This document shows positions 45,122 through 56,125 of a DNA stretch of 64,000 nt, one piece after another. Both the position numbers and the translations under genes were made by a program. How positions within the stretch are numbered: position 1 is the first letter of the stretch; each line of letters opens with the position of its first letter. Below the pieces are notes generated by a model that made no database searches, had not been told where the DNA came from, and saw only the letters and a program-made list of their open reading frames with translations. Origin of the DNA: Pisaster brevispinus (Eukaryota > Echinodermata > Asteroidea > Forcipulatida > Asteriidae); NCBI GenBank assembly GCA_023634235.1, contig JAMKCF010000020.1, positions 11,007,373-11,071,372 of the forward strand, read 5' to 3'.

Positions 45122-45548
45122 TTAAAGGTAGGGGTCACAGATTATTATTTTTTTTTGTCAACTTGAAGCTTACCTATAGGCAAACATATTAAGAAAGATA
45201 CAATAAAAGTCACACGTGAAAGATTCAGCAGAATGCATTGCCTACTTGCTGAGAAAACAGCACAAAACTGTCAAAGTGTTTTCACAAGAACGTCGAATCC
45301 ATCCACGTTTAACAATGTGACAGCGGGTACCAACCGCATCTCTTTAGAAATATGAGAAACGATTCATGCATGAATCGTTTCTAAGATTCAAATGTTTTTT
45401 GAGGGGAAATTTTTCCAAACCACATTACTTCGAAGGCAATCCTTTCTCAAAAAAGTTCATACTATCCACTGCTGCAGTGCCTCTTACCAAGTAAGTTTTT
45501 ATGGTCATACATATTTGGAGTATTTACCAATCTATGACCCTACCTTAA
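45122..45548 (+). mobile_element. GGTAGGGTCATAG MITE, most complete copy
   Basis: The left end is TTAAAGGTAGGGGTCACAGA; the right end, reversed, is TTAAGGTAGGGTCATAGATT. It is 427 bp. A 28-bp perfect palindrome (45355-45382, centre TTCATGCATGAA) sits near the middle. Other members: 7780, 8889, 32940, 38317. Confidence 0.85.
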
Positions 45549-45940
45549 AAAAATCCTCTTTCTCCCAAATCCACATTCATCATCATAATCCAGCAGGGGT
45601 TTTAAATTCATAAAAATGTTTCTTTTCAATTCACAAACATTTTGTCGAGGCTGCAACTCTAGACGCTCAAAGCAATCCATGCACTCTACAGGGAAATTAT
45701 ACGGACAGGGAACCTTGTACCAAGCAGCAACTGATTGGAGACTACACTTTACATTTCAGCTCCAATTTCATGCTAAGCACCTTGTTGAAGCGTACTTAGC
45801 ATAAACTAGGAAAACAACTCATTGTTACTCGGGCCTAAAAGTAGTCTGTCTGGCTCCCAACTCCATATTTGCCTTACATTTTTACATGCATCTACTCATA
45901 GGCTCGTCTGGATTCCGGATAATTACGAATAAATCCGGTA
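45549..45940. other. Intergenic, no gene seen
   Basis: No feature recognised. Confidence 0.4.
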
Positions 45941-45944
45941 GAAA

Positions 45945-46030
45945 AATTGACGAGAGCAGGACTTGAACCTTCGACCTCCGGTTGGACGTGCCGGCGCTGT
46001 ACTGATCTATCCCTAATGTTGACGGTCTAC
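45945..46030 (-). mobile_element. tRNA-derived SINE fragment, minus strand
   Basis: On the minus strand 'GATAGATCAGTACAGCGCCG' then 'AACCGGAGGTCGAAGGTTCA' 'AGTCCTGCTCTCGTCAATTT' matches the SINE family. B-box GGTTCAAGTCC is intact; the A-box is eroded. Confidence 0.7.
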
Positions 46031-46073
46031 TTGTATCCATTTTATGGTTATATCAACGATGGTTTCAGGAAGA

Positions 46074-46280
46074 GTACACTCTTAAAACTCCTGGGTCAAA
46101 AATGGCCCGGATTCTTGGTCCGAGGGAGCCTTTTTCCGGGTCAGGCCGACACGGAAACTGGTAATAAAAAAAGAGAGGATTTTCCCTGGTTTCTGCATTT
46201 TTTTCCACGTCACACTGACCCAGAAATGGCTCAGGACCCGCAGAACCCGCAGCTGTGTCAGTTCTGACCAAGGAGTGTAC
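46074..46280. mobile_element. GACCC-family MITE, copy 3
   Basis: The ends GTACACTC and GAGTGTAC are perfect 8-bp inverted repeats. The interior 'TGGCCCGGATTCTTGGTCCG' and 'CACACTGACCCAGAAATGGC' follow the family order. Confidence 0.75.
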
Positions 46281-46284
46281 AATA

Positions 46285-47580
46285 AGCATCGGGCCTACAT
46301 GTCACTATACACCAACATCTGGAAATTACTTCCAAGATAGGAGTTCACGTTCTCGAGATGTTGACACCGAAAATGAGTCAGAATCGTCAGAGATTTTGTT
46401 CTCGATACGATTATTATCGACCCGGTTCACCTGACGTCATCAGTCTCGCAACAGTCTCACAGTCACAGTTTTTGAAGTCAGTTGTTCCATGTTGTTAAAG
46501 TCATGTCAGTGTTTTAGGCCATCACGACATGCACAAATGAATGGTTCGATAGAATAAATAACCCCAACATTATGTCTTTGCCGCCCAGCGCCGAAAGGGT
46601 AAAAGTTTAGAAGGGCACAAAAGGGGTGAACCATTTTTCTTAGGGGAGCACTTCTGGCCAATTAAAACTGTAGTTTCCGTTTGCGTTTTTCTTCAACAAG
46701 CCCCCCCCCCCCTTTAAGAGCTCTTGTATGCCAGTTACTATTAATTTTGTGTGTGAGATATTCTGACGTCAGTGTAAAACAAATAGGTTGTCTGCGTGTA
46801 AATTCGAAAATATTTATTAAAAAAAACATTGAAATTATCACAATGCAGCTGGTAATTGTTAATCTCAAAAGTCCAGATTTCAAATGCACGTGGGCACTCG
46901 GAAAGGGGGAGGGGCACAGAAATCAATTTGGGGGCACGGAAATCAAATTGGGAGTCCTCCCCCACCCCACCCCCCTGTTATATGCTACCGCTTTGCCCCA
47001 GCTTGCAACCCCACTCCAAATGCGAATGTCTGGTTACACCACAGTGAAGAACCTGTAGGGCTGCAGGCCGTAATATCAATTGCTTATCACTGGGCCAGGC
47101 GTACCAATTTTATAAAAGCATGTTGGTGGTGAGTGACAATTGTAGAGTTGAGGGCATTGAGTGGGTTATTCATGAAGGTCTCTATAGCCAAAGGAGGAGT
47201 TATCAATCTATCCACATGGTCTTCTGTATAGCTTGAGGACGAAAAAATTTAGATTTCTGAAACATCTTGAATTTTTCAAATAGGATTTATTTCATGGGGG
47301 AATCGACTAACATTCCAGAATTGGGGTTTTCCCCCTTCGGTTGCCGCCGGTATGAAGTGATTTGTTTGTTAAAATTAATTTGATCGTTTGTCCCACGGCG
47401 TCCATTGGTACTTGAGCCTGTGACATTTGGGTTTAGTACAAATGAAGAAAAACCGTTTGGGATACTGTTAAAGTTCAGAAATATCAATTCAAACAGAAAT
47501 CCAGATGTTCTGGAGGTAAATAAAGCTCTTCAACATCAGCACAAGTAAAAACCATCATTCGAAAAGTTTTCATTATTATA
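46285..47580. other. Intergenic, no gene seen
   Basis: A poly-C tract lies near 46700-46711. Frames in several phases overlap here (46662-47132) and none has domain character. Confidence 0.4.
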
Positions 47581-47584
47581 AGTG

Positions 47585-48830
47585 TCGGCTCAGAGCAGAC
47601 ACGGTTTATATGACGTATAGAAAGACCACAGTTGGCTCAAGGGAGAAATGACTTATACGATCTGCAAAGACCCAGTTAGCTCAGAGCAGAAATTACTTAC
47701 AAGACCTAGAAAGACCCAGTCGGCTCAGAGCAGAAAGGACTTATAGACCTTCAAAGACCCAGTTAGCTCAGAGCAGAAATGACTTATAAACATAGACAGG
47801 CCAAGTCAGCTCAGAGCAGAAATGACTTATAAACATAGACAGACCAAGTCACCTCAGAGCAGAAATAACTTATAAACATAGACAGACCAAGTCAGCTCAG
47901 AGCAGAAATAACTTTTAAACATAGACAGACCAAGTCAGCTCAGAGCAGAAATGACTTATAAAGTGAGACCCCCTTATTTTTTAATTTCCTGTAATTTATT
48001 TGGCCCGGCGTCAGCGTTTTCACGAAGTAGCACGCTACGTGCTTAAGGAATTTTTTTTTACATTTTAATTTTTTTACATTTCTGTTGATAATGCATGAAG
48101 ACCTACAATTCCATGAAGTTTCAAAGCTCAGACAGCTTTACTTTTTTAATTAAGCTAATGAGTGTTTTCAACTTTTGCCCAATTGTGGCATTTTTTGTTT
48201 TCACGAAGTAGCACCCAACTTCTGTTTACCATTGTAATGCACGGCACGCACTCAAGTCAAAGTGAGGTAAAAACGTTTTCACGAAGTAGCACGCAACTTG
48301 TGTGAGCGCGCGCGCGCTGACCTAGTTTCATGAAGTAACACAAAATGCTGTGTTGTAGTATAGGCGCGTGCTACTTCGTGAAAACGCAAAAAGACATATT
48401 TCGCACTTTTTTGGTTTCACGAAGTAGCACGGAAATTCTCTCGTGTCTAGTTTCTGAATTAATTATGCAAATGAGTCAAAATAAGATTATTTTTTAAGTT
48501 CAAGTCATCAAGTATCTACATTGAGAAATTTAAATGGAAATACTTTGAAGTTTTGAAGGAAAGTGGGTTTCTAAAAAATGTTCAACTTCAGAGGCCGTTT
48601 TCTCTGATTGTTATTTTTTGCTGGTATAGCAGTGCGTGCTACTTCGTGAAAACGCTGACTATAGACAGACCAAGTCAGCTCAGAGCAGAAATGACTTGTA
48701 AGACCTAGACAGATCCAGTTAGCTCAGAGCAGAAATGACTTCAACAACATACAAAGACCCAGTTGGCTCAAGGAAGAAAGGACTTATAAGACCTAGAAAG
48801 ACACAGTCGGCTCAGAGCAGAAAGAAAGGT
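47585..48830 (+). repeat. ~40-bp minisatellite, interrupted
   Basis: The unit is 'AGACCAAGTCAGCTCAGAGC' plus 'AGAAATGACTTATAAACAT' and is variable. About nine units lie at 47585-47961 and four at 48661-48825. The array is cut by the element at 47962-48660; sequence on both sides is in register with one continuous array. Units next to the cut are the most uniform. Confidence 0.9.
47962..48660. mobile_element. Insertion carrying seven copies of a CACGAAGTAGCAC motif
   Basis: GTCAGCGTTTTCACGAAGTA at 48010 is inverted against TACTTCGTGAAAACGCTGAC ending 48659. About 48 bp ('GTGAGACCCCCTTATTTTTT'..) lie outside the left TIR and have no right counterpart. The 17-bp motif GTTTTCACGAAGTAGCA (allowing a mismatch) occurs about seven times in both orientations, near 48014, 48197, 48275, 48325, 48368, 48413 and 48637, in otherwise unrelated AT-rich DNA. 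No coding frame. Confidence 0.8.
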
Positions 48831-48894
48831 CTGTTGAACAGTTAAACTGTACGAGTTTATGTGGGCTTTGATGCATTACATTGAGGCATCAATA

Positions 48895-49125
48895 TATATT
48901 CAGTTTGCGGTACTTTACTGTGTAGATTTTGCTCTTTGAGCGCTCGTCTTGCTATTTATCCTACTGCCGCGGAGTATGTTACTTATTTCTGAAAAAGAAC
49001 TGTCTTGCTTATTCTACTACTTTGGCAGAAGGTAGGAACTACTGCTTTCGCTTTTTAGTGGAACGACGGGACTTTTCGTTATTAACTTTACTTCACCGCT
49101 GCGGTGTGAGTTGTAATATATAGTT
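48895..49125 (+). repeat. Dispersed repeat with ACTGCCGCGGAGTA
   Basis: 'TCTTGCTATTTATCCTACTG' 'CCGCGGAGTA' here matches 'TCTTGCTTTTTATTCTACTG' 'CCGCGGAGTA' at about 53831-53862. Both are followed by 'TTCTGAAAA'. Borders are undefined; the 64-codon frame here has no domain. Confidence 0.5.
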
Positions 49126-51565
49126 CTGCATGTATATTCGTAACGTAAGTAAATACTAATGAAACGAAAATAAGGCCGTCGCAATACAAATTACTTCAAC
49201 AACAGTGCAAACAAGATGGCTCTAAGTGCCTTCAAAAACAAATTTGGGTCATTGATCGTAGAGATTCATGACAATTCTTTCGCGTACACAAGGCGCAATT
49301 CTATGGGCTGTGGGTAAGTGCAGAATTCCGCGACAGGAAGAACCATGAGACTGGGCCCAGTTGGTTTGTTTTCGACGGTTCGACTTTGTGTGCTCTAATC
49401 GTCATCACGAGACTAGGGTGTTGAACTGGTGGGTTTCATATCTTAGGTTGGATGTTCTTTTATGACAACAATATGTTTTTCTTGATGACGTATATCACAC
49501 AAACCTTTTAGTTTCGATTATTCTTATAGGCCTAATGGAAGTGTTTCACCATTAGTCTTTAAAATAGATCCAAATAATAGGTAGGAATATATCTTGAGGT
49601 TTCAGTTTTGCTTATTTCATTGATGCAAATATTAAAACCTGACACGGTTTCATTTTAAAGTGAAATGTTACAATCGTCATCAAATCGTCAATCGTCATCA
49701 CGATACTGGGGTGTAGAACTGGTGGGTGTCAATTTTTCAATTCAACTTGGTTTATTGTACAATTAAGAAAAAAACAACAACAGGACTATAGTCCGAAGAC
49801 TAAACAAGTCAAGTTTAAAAGGATAAAAGATAACAATAAAAATTGCAGATTAAGCAGGTGTTTAACCATATAAAAGGTAAATACAGGAATGGCTTTAAAT
49901 AATTTGAAAATTCATATATACAATATTCAAAATGATGTCATGGGAATTCGTATTAGTGACAGAAAAATAAAAAAATCAATAAGTGGTATTCAATCAAGTG
50001 ACGTATCATTTAAGGGCAGAGTTCATATCTTAGGTTGGAAGATATCTTAGGTTTGATAATAATATTTAGTGAGATATATTAAACAGATTTGGAAATTATT
50101 AATGCAAGGTATAAAATAGGTTTTCGCAGCCAGTTTCAATAACCAAAAATTAATTCATTTTAACACCCGGCTCATTCAATTTCGTTTGAAAATGAATGCT
50201 CCGTCGCATCAGCATTCAACAGTCAAACGGAGTAATTCAATTTCAACAGTTTAACACTCACTGGTCAAATAAGATCGTTCAAATTAAGAGCCAGCAGCAA
50301 GAGGCTGCAGTCAACCGATGAATGTCATCAACTGTGGATGGATAGTTGACATTCAACTGAGGAACGGCAAAAATGAATGTCTTGAATGTAAAATAAAAAG
50401 GGGGGAAGAACTACTGAAACGAACCTAAATGAGAAGAACGACATCATGTGTGCGCGAAAACGAATATGAACGCAATAAAAAAAGAAACCCTTGTTGGAAT
50501 GAATTCGTGTTTATGAAACTGAAAAAGTTGTTGCTAAAATTCACCGTGAAAACCTAGTTGGAGATAAACTTATTCAACTTCTCTGGTTTCATCAAACACA
50601 CAACACAACTCATCCGTGAAAATTAATATTCATCAAATAAGATGGAGGTTTTAATTGTAGAAAACTGGGAATAATTGTTTATAATTTTATGTTTGTTGGA
50701 TTTAGAGCAGATATGATGCGTCGTTACTTCGATTTAGTTCATTGGCATGTGTAAGAATTTGCGCAGGTACGTATGAGACATTCGGAAAGTTTGACCTTCT
50801 GAAAACATAGTAATTGGTTTCAGTGGTTTTTGTTTCTAGTCGTCAAAACCCTCTAGTTGTCAACGGACAAACAACAGAAAGGATTTGCGATTTGTCACGA
50901 ATTTCTGGAACACACTCACATTGCTTGTTTCGACTGGTACAACTGAAACAAGTAACGGTGCAGACCTGATACTTCATGGAGGCAACAGAGGCAATCGCCT
51001 CCCTGCACGTACCCATTGCCTTGGTGCCTCTCAAGGCCATGTCAAAGAGTGCAAGTTTTCAGGCAACTTGGAGGCGACTTTTGCCCTGGGAACTCAACGT
51101 ATTTGAGTATCAGAGTATTTGAGAAGGGATTAGTACTGGTATGAGCTTAATAATGAGCAAACTTTTTGCAATTTGAAACAAATTTCCAGTTTCTCTTAAT
51201 ATTAATCAATCCTGTGTTTCACTTTTCACTGCCTTCAAGGTTTGTTCTTAATTGGTTATGCTTATTTAACATTCTGATGGTCATTCATTCACAACTCATA
51301 TTTCAATTTCCATACGGTTTGTCTCTAATAATAATACTTGTGTCCGAGCTCTCTCGCTTTTGGAATAGCGAGGGTAATGGTTGTGTGAAAGCAAAACTAG
51401 ATGGGGTAAATTAGTGTTACTATAGTTGAGCTGAACAAAAAGGTGGGGTTGTCATGTGTGGGTAGCGTATGTGCTAAAAGCTTTTTCACGCGTGCGTGTT
51501 TTAAGCACATGGCTGTTTCATTTCAGACCTTGTGGCCTGTTCGTATCTGTAAATGGGTCGAAGTG
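49126..51565. other. Intergenic with a local duplication and insertion
   Basis: 'AATCGTCATCACGAGACTAG' 'GGTGTTGAACTGGTGGGT' (49397) recurs at 49690. The second copy is split by about 300 bp ('CAATTCAACTTGGTTTATTG' to about 50025) before the shared 'TTCATATCTTAGGTTGG' resumes. The insert resembles an A-rich retroelement 3' fragment with 'CAGGACTATAGTCCGAAGAC'. No gene is supported. Confidence 0.45.
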
Positions 51566-51931
51566 TATGGGGCGCCACTTGTCAATTAATTGTTTAGTGT
51601 ATTTTTTTGACATGTCTTTACCATGGTTTACAATTAGATGTACATCATAGAAATTGTTGTTATAAACCATGTTTTGAAGGTGCTTTAATTTTCATGGTTT
51701 ATAAACCATGTTTTATTATGCTTCAGTTTTTATGGTTTATAAACCATGGTTTATAAACCATGGTTTATAAACCACGTTTTATGATGAATTCAATTTTCAT
51801 GATTTATAAACGGTCCATAATTTATAAGCGTTGTTCGTGCTTTCATGGTTTACATCTAATTGTTACAAACCATGGTAAAAACATGGCACTAACAATACGC
51901 TAAAAAATTAATTGACAAACGGCGCCCCATA
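51566..51931. mobile_element. 366-bp TIR element with internal TTTATAAA palindromes
   Basis: The left end TATGGGGCGCCACTTGTCAA and, reversed, the right end TATGGGGCGCCGTTTGTCAA continue to about 38 bp of TIR. GAAGTG is directly duplicated (51560-51565 and 51932-51937). The interior is built from repeats of the palindrome ATGGTTTATAAACCAT, three of them overlapping at about 51733-51773. It is non-coding. Six-base duplications are known for IS3EU- and Dada-type elements; assignment is inference. Confidence 0.88.
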
Positions 51932-52307
51932 GAAGTGATACATGCTGTCAGCTCGTTTCAAACAGGAGATGGTTTTAATGGTTTCCCAAATGTCCGAGTG
52001 GTTTCCGTGCCCTCAAATCATAAATTCCAGCTCGTGCACGAGATTAGAAAATAAATAAAATTACTTTCGCTCAACTTGCTGCATGTTGCGCATTGTTGCA
52101 CCGTGCCCAGATAGATACAAACTATAAGTTTGCAGTATATTTACTGCTGAGTTGTGACAGAAATTTCCTCACCTTATAACATTTTGACCAAAGTTTTGGG
52201 TTGATTATTGTCTAAGATCAGTAGCATAGCTCGTGGCGTAACTGTGGGGCAGCCCAGATAATGTGCACCCGCCTCCTCAGTGCCAGCCCCATTTGAAATC
52301 TTTGGGG

Positions 52308-52440
52308 TGTTAAAACTGACACCATGGGTGTTGTCACATATATACAACATTAACTTCGTAGGGTGTTAAAATAACACCAATGAAATTGTTTTGGCAGAAA
52401 TTAGTGTTAATCTATAATAAAGCTAGCATAAACACGCCCC
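52308..52440. repeat. Repeat with GACACCATGGGTGTTGTCAC
   Basis: 'GACACCATGGGTGTTGTCAC' and 'GGGTGTTAAAATAACACC' occur here and, in the opposite orientation, at 63797-63985. Both words are themselves near-palindromes. Confidence 0.65.
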
Positions 52441-52481
52441 TGGGTATGTCACGGTTATGCTCAAATTGAGATCTCAACAAA

Positions 52482-52760
52482 CGACATCTTCGTTCGTCTA
52501 GCTCTTGTTCCCTTTTTGTTGTGCCAGGAACTCGCTATTCAACTTTTGCAGAGAGACCATTGTTTGTATATGGCCCCAAAATGTAGAAAAAGCTTCCCGT
52601 ACAAATCACAAACGCCAGCTCTCTCACATCATTCAAGACACTCCGTAAAGCTCACCTGTTCCAGCAGGCTTACTAAACATTCTACCGCCTAGAGCAAACT
52701 CTTGATTTTGGCGCTCGATAAATGACTTTTGATTGATTGATTGATTGATTAATTGATCAT
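52482..52760 (+). pseudogene. LINE C-terminus and 3' end
   Basis: One frame from 52482 to the stop at 52674-52676 reads R-H-L-R-S-S-S-S.., then 'VPGTRYSTFAERPLFVYGPK', M, a stop in place of the usual W (TAG for TGG), 'KKLPVQITNASSLTSFKTLR' and 'KAHLFQQAY'. This is the typical end of ORF2 in CR1/L2/jockey-like elements ('..R.F...P..WN.LP..I....SL..FK..LK..LF'). A (TTGA)n tail follows at 52734-52760. It is 5'-truncated, a dead-on-arrival insertion plus one nonsense change. Confidence 0.8.
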
Positions 52761-52929
52761 ATAAGAAATGACGTCACAACACTTTTTTGATGGGATTAGC
52801 TGTTTCAGTTTCGTCTTGGCATAGAGAAGCGCCATTTACATTTCTTTCAACAAAACCGCGAATAACTTACACGTACTCTCTTTTGAGCCTAACTCACAAA
52901 GATACATCTTCCCTACCATAAAAGGCAAT

Positions 52930-53190
52930 AATCCCCGGTCAGACTTGACCTGGATTACGGATCCCATGGAACCTGACCCGCTTCTGGGTCAGGCTAATCC
53001 GCTTCTGGGACAGGCTGACCCGGAAAGTGGTATGTATAAAACCAATGGATTTTGTCCCGGATTCTATACGTGGATCTTACCCATTTCCTGGTCATTTTAA
53101 CGGGTCAATGATTCCGGGTCATACTGGCCAAGAAATGGTCAGGCCTCATGAGAACCGGATCCGGGTCAAATCTGACCCGGGAGTATTTAG
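52930..53190. mobile_element. GACCC-family element, copy 4
   Basis: It runs from 'CCCCGGTCAGACTTGACCCGG' (less its first base) through two 'CCGCTTCTGGGTCAGGCT'-like units to 'GGGTCAAATCTGACCCGGGA'. The two adjacent units show an early stage of the tandem growth seen at 58320. Confidence 0.7.
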
Positions 53191-54750
53191 AAAGAATGCA
53201 TTTTTATTAATTGGGGGGGGGGGGGGTCAAAGCTCAAAATATAAGTACATGCCCAGCACGTTAGGCAACAACCGTCTTTCCATAGAAGAGTCTATCGTTC
53301 AACGGGGAGGAACACACGGGGGACAACAAAAAGCAAACAGGCTTCTCAAGTTACGCCCGAACTTGACGAGAGTCCGCAATAACCTGGAAAGCAACCTTCA
53401 TTCCAAATCATTTGACCATACATGCACGCACACGTTGTCATAACACCGTGAGTCTCAAATTCCATTACGTGCCACGGTCTCAATTTTTACAGAATTATAT
53501 TTTGGAAACCATGGTTGATGGTTGCTTGAACTTACATTCTTTGAATAACACTTTTTTTTCTGACGAGACTGTAAAGGGATATTGTAATTAATTTTGTTTT
53601 AAATATATGAACAGGTAAAATGATAGAGATTCAAATTCATACGGATTAGAAACGACAACTATGTCATTGGTTTCTGGAAGAGTACATTCATTCCGCTCCT
53701 CTAGTTTCCAAGAAACATATTATAAAGGGATGGTACATCATTGGTTTTTGGAAGAGTGCATTCATTCCAATCATCTGTAACACCATGTGTATATCTACTA
53801 GCTATGTAGATTTGTTCTTAGAGAACTAGGTCTTGCTTTTTATTCTACTGCCGCGGAGTAGATATTGGAAATCGGGAGACTACTTCTGGAGACTATACTT
53901 AGTTCTGAAAAGTTTTCAATAAACACATCGTACAACTAATCTGAAACACGTCATCAATTTAGCGTGTCACATTTTCAGAGAAAACACACATCTAACTTCT
54001 TCTTTTTTTACAATCAAAGTAATGATCCAAACCGAGGCTGGTGGGTCAGGTTCAAAATAGTCAGTCTCCTCTTTGATGCGTTTCAATATTCTCTAACCTA
54101 GTTCCACAGGTTACAAGACGCCTGTGCAGCATGAAAGATGCATGTGTTTACTCGTGCACTTGCTGAATTAATTTGAAACAAGTTGTTACAAATGCCACAC
54201 AATGTGTCAAAAACGCATCTGCAGCTTGCGGGTGGCATACTATACAATTTAACATTGTTTAGTTGTGGTCTTCACACCTTGAGACATGAAGTTCCCAGGT
54301 CGACAAGTCTCACGAGATTTGAATGTGTTTATGAATATATGGACTGTATTAATATTGGTTGTCGGTGGTCATTATCTCGCGTGACGATGGTTTTCGACAT
54401 GGCAGAACCTAAGGAATAAACCAACAGTGTGTATAGGCAAAACACCAGAAAACGTGTAATTAAAAACAAACATAATTTAGTACGTGATCAGACATAATTG
54501 TTTCGTTCACTGGTTGTTCTGTTGTTAAACTCAGTTTGCAATAATGAAGTGCCAGTGGTGATCTTGGTTGTTTCCTAAAGTAAATAATTATTACATAGTT
54601 GTATTGTGAACGAGGCTTATTAACCGAAAATTTACAGCTTGTCTTTGTTATAGTTTAATGGCGTGACTTGATTGTTTAATTCCGCGAAAGTGTGGAGGCA
54701 AATTAACTTTTTAAAGGTTGCCTGTGTTAGTCTTCCATCTCATGTAATTA
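53191..54750. other. Intergenic, no gene seen
   Basis: A poly-G tract lies near 53213-53226. 'CATTGGTTTCTGGAAGAGTA' 'CATTCATTCC' (about 53667) recurs at about 53732. A second copy of the ACTGCCGCGGAGTA repeat lies at 53831-53900. No gene. Confidence 0.45.
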
Positions 54751-54751
54751 A

Positions 54752-54980
54752 CCGTCGTTGTTAATGGCGTTGGTGTTCCTATTGATGACGGTGGTGGTGT
54801 TTTGCTTTTTGTCGTTGCTGCTGTTGCTGTTTATATGTTGCTGTTTTGTTTGTTGTTGCTTGTTCTGTTGCTGCTGTTTCTGTTTTATGTTACTATGTTA
54901 ATGTTGCTGTTGCTTCTGCCGCTGTTGTCGTTGCTGTCACTGTCGCAGTCGCTGTCACTGTCGTTGTCGTTGTCGTTGTT
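54752..54980 (+). repeat. Degenerate TTG/CTG/TCG trinucleotide repeat
   Basis: A run of mixed GTTGCTG, GTCACTG and GTCGTTG units covers about 230 bp. It gives a leucine-rich frame that is not a gene. Composition is like the margins of the 10.9-kb tract. Confidence 0.8.
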
Positions 54981-56040
54981 TTACTCAAATGAAACCTCTT
55001 GCTCGAGCAGTGTTTAAGATATGGGGTAACGTATTTTGTTGGTCGTGTTTGAACTACATTTTACAACCATGGGGGAAATTCCCCTATAGCCGCGTTGACC
55101 GATGTCCATGTTGTTGGAATAATTACAACCGAAGCATGGAGAAGAGATTCAGGTCAGGCTGTTTCAATCCATTAGGAATTAGGCAGTCCCAAGCCAATCG
55201 TGACTGAATAAAAAGCTCTTATATGTCAGTATCTTCCCCAAACAAACAAGACTACCCTCGTCTATTATGTTGATTGCAACAATACCCAAACAAATGATCT
55301 GGCTAAAATGTACCACAAATACTTCACAGCAAAGTGCCATGGTAACTTGACTTGCACACTGAGACGCCCCTGACATACGTAATTCGATCACAATGAATCA
55401 ATTTGCGAGGCTATTGAAAAGTATTGAGGCCTACTTAAAAGTAAAGTTTATGTATGAGTAAGAAAAAAGGTGTATATATTAAACGAATTTAAAACATGAA
55501 GCATAACGGCAAGTATCAGAAATCTGGTTTTCCCAAGTGGTTTCAATAACTGTAAGTTAGTATAAAACCCTGCAGGGAAACATTTATAACCAATACTCAC
55601 AACGGCGTAACTAGGTGGTAACGTTTCTTCCTAATTTTGCAATGCGCGTATCAAATTTGTTTGGTTTCTGTTTGGTCAGGATTCCACCCGGTTTTTATGA
55701 TCAGTCAATGATAAAAGCAAAACTGTACAATGATTTAGTAGTTTTTAATTTGTTCTTACTCAGAGTATACCCAAACAGTTAAAACTCGTTTCCAATGGGG
55801 CGCTTCATACATACATGCTTCATACATACTACAAACCAATTTAACATGTACATGTAAATAACTTACTGTACTTCTTCTATAATAGTATAGAATCACTTCA
55901 AATCTGAATAAATTTGCTGCGATGAACGATTTTGACAACTATGTGTTATGTGTTGCTCCAAAGAATGATGAGCATTGATGTTGTTCTATAGGCCTATAGT
56001 GACACATTTTACATACAAAACACCCATCAATTAAATATGC
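54981..56040. other. Intergenic, no gene seen
   Basis: No feature recognised; overlapping short frames near 54989-55391 lack domains. Confidence 0.4.
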
Positions 56041-56125
56041 ACTCTAACACCTCATTGGTCTGAATTGACCCGGATTCTGGGTCCCATTTCTCGGTCAGGT
56101 GTGACCAGGAAAATGGCCCAATATG
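56041..56125. mobile_element. GACCC-family element, left fragment
   Basis: 'GCACTCTAACACCTCATTGG' 'TCTGAATTGACCCGGATTC' gives the family left end (compare CACTC at 17172 and 46077). It breaks off after 'GAAAATGGCCCA'. Confidence 0.6.

Noticed and set aside
47585..48830. CRISPR-like array of ~40-bp repeats
   Set aside because: Units are contiguous without unique spacers, in a eukaryotic context, and differ by gradual divergence.
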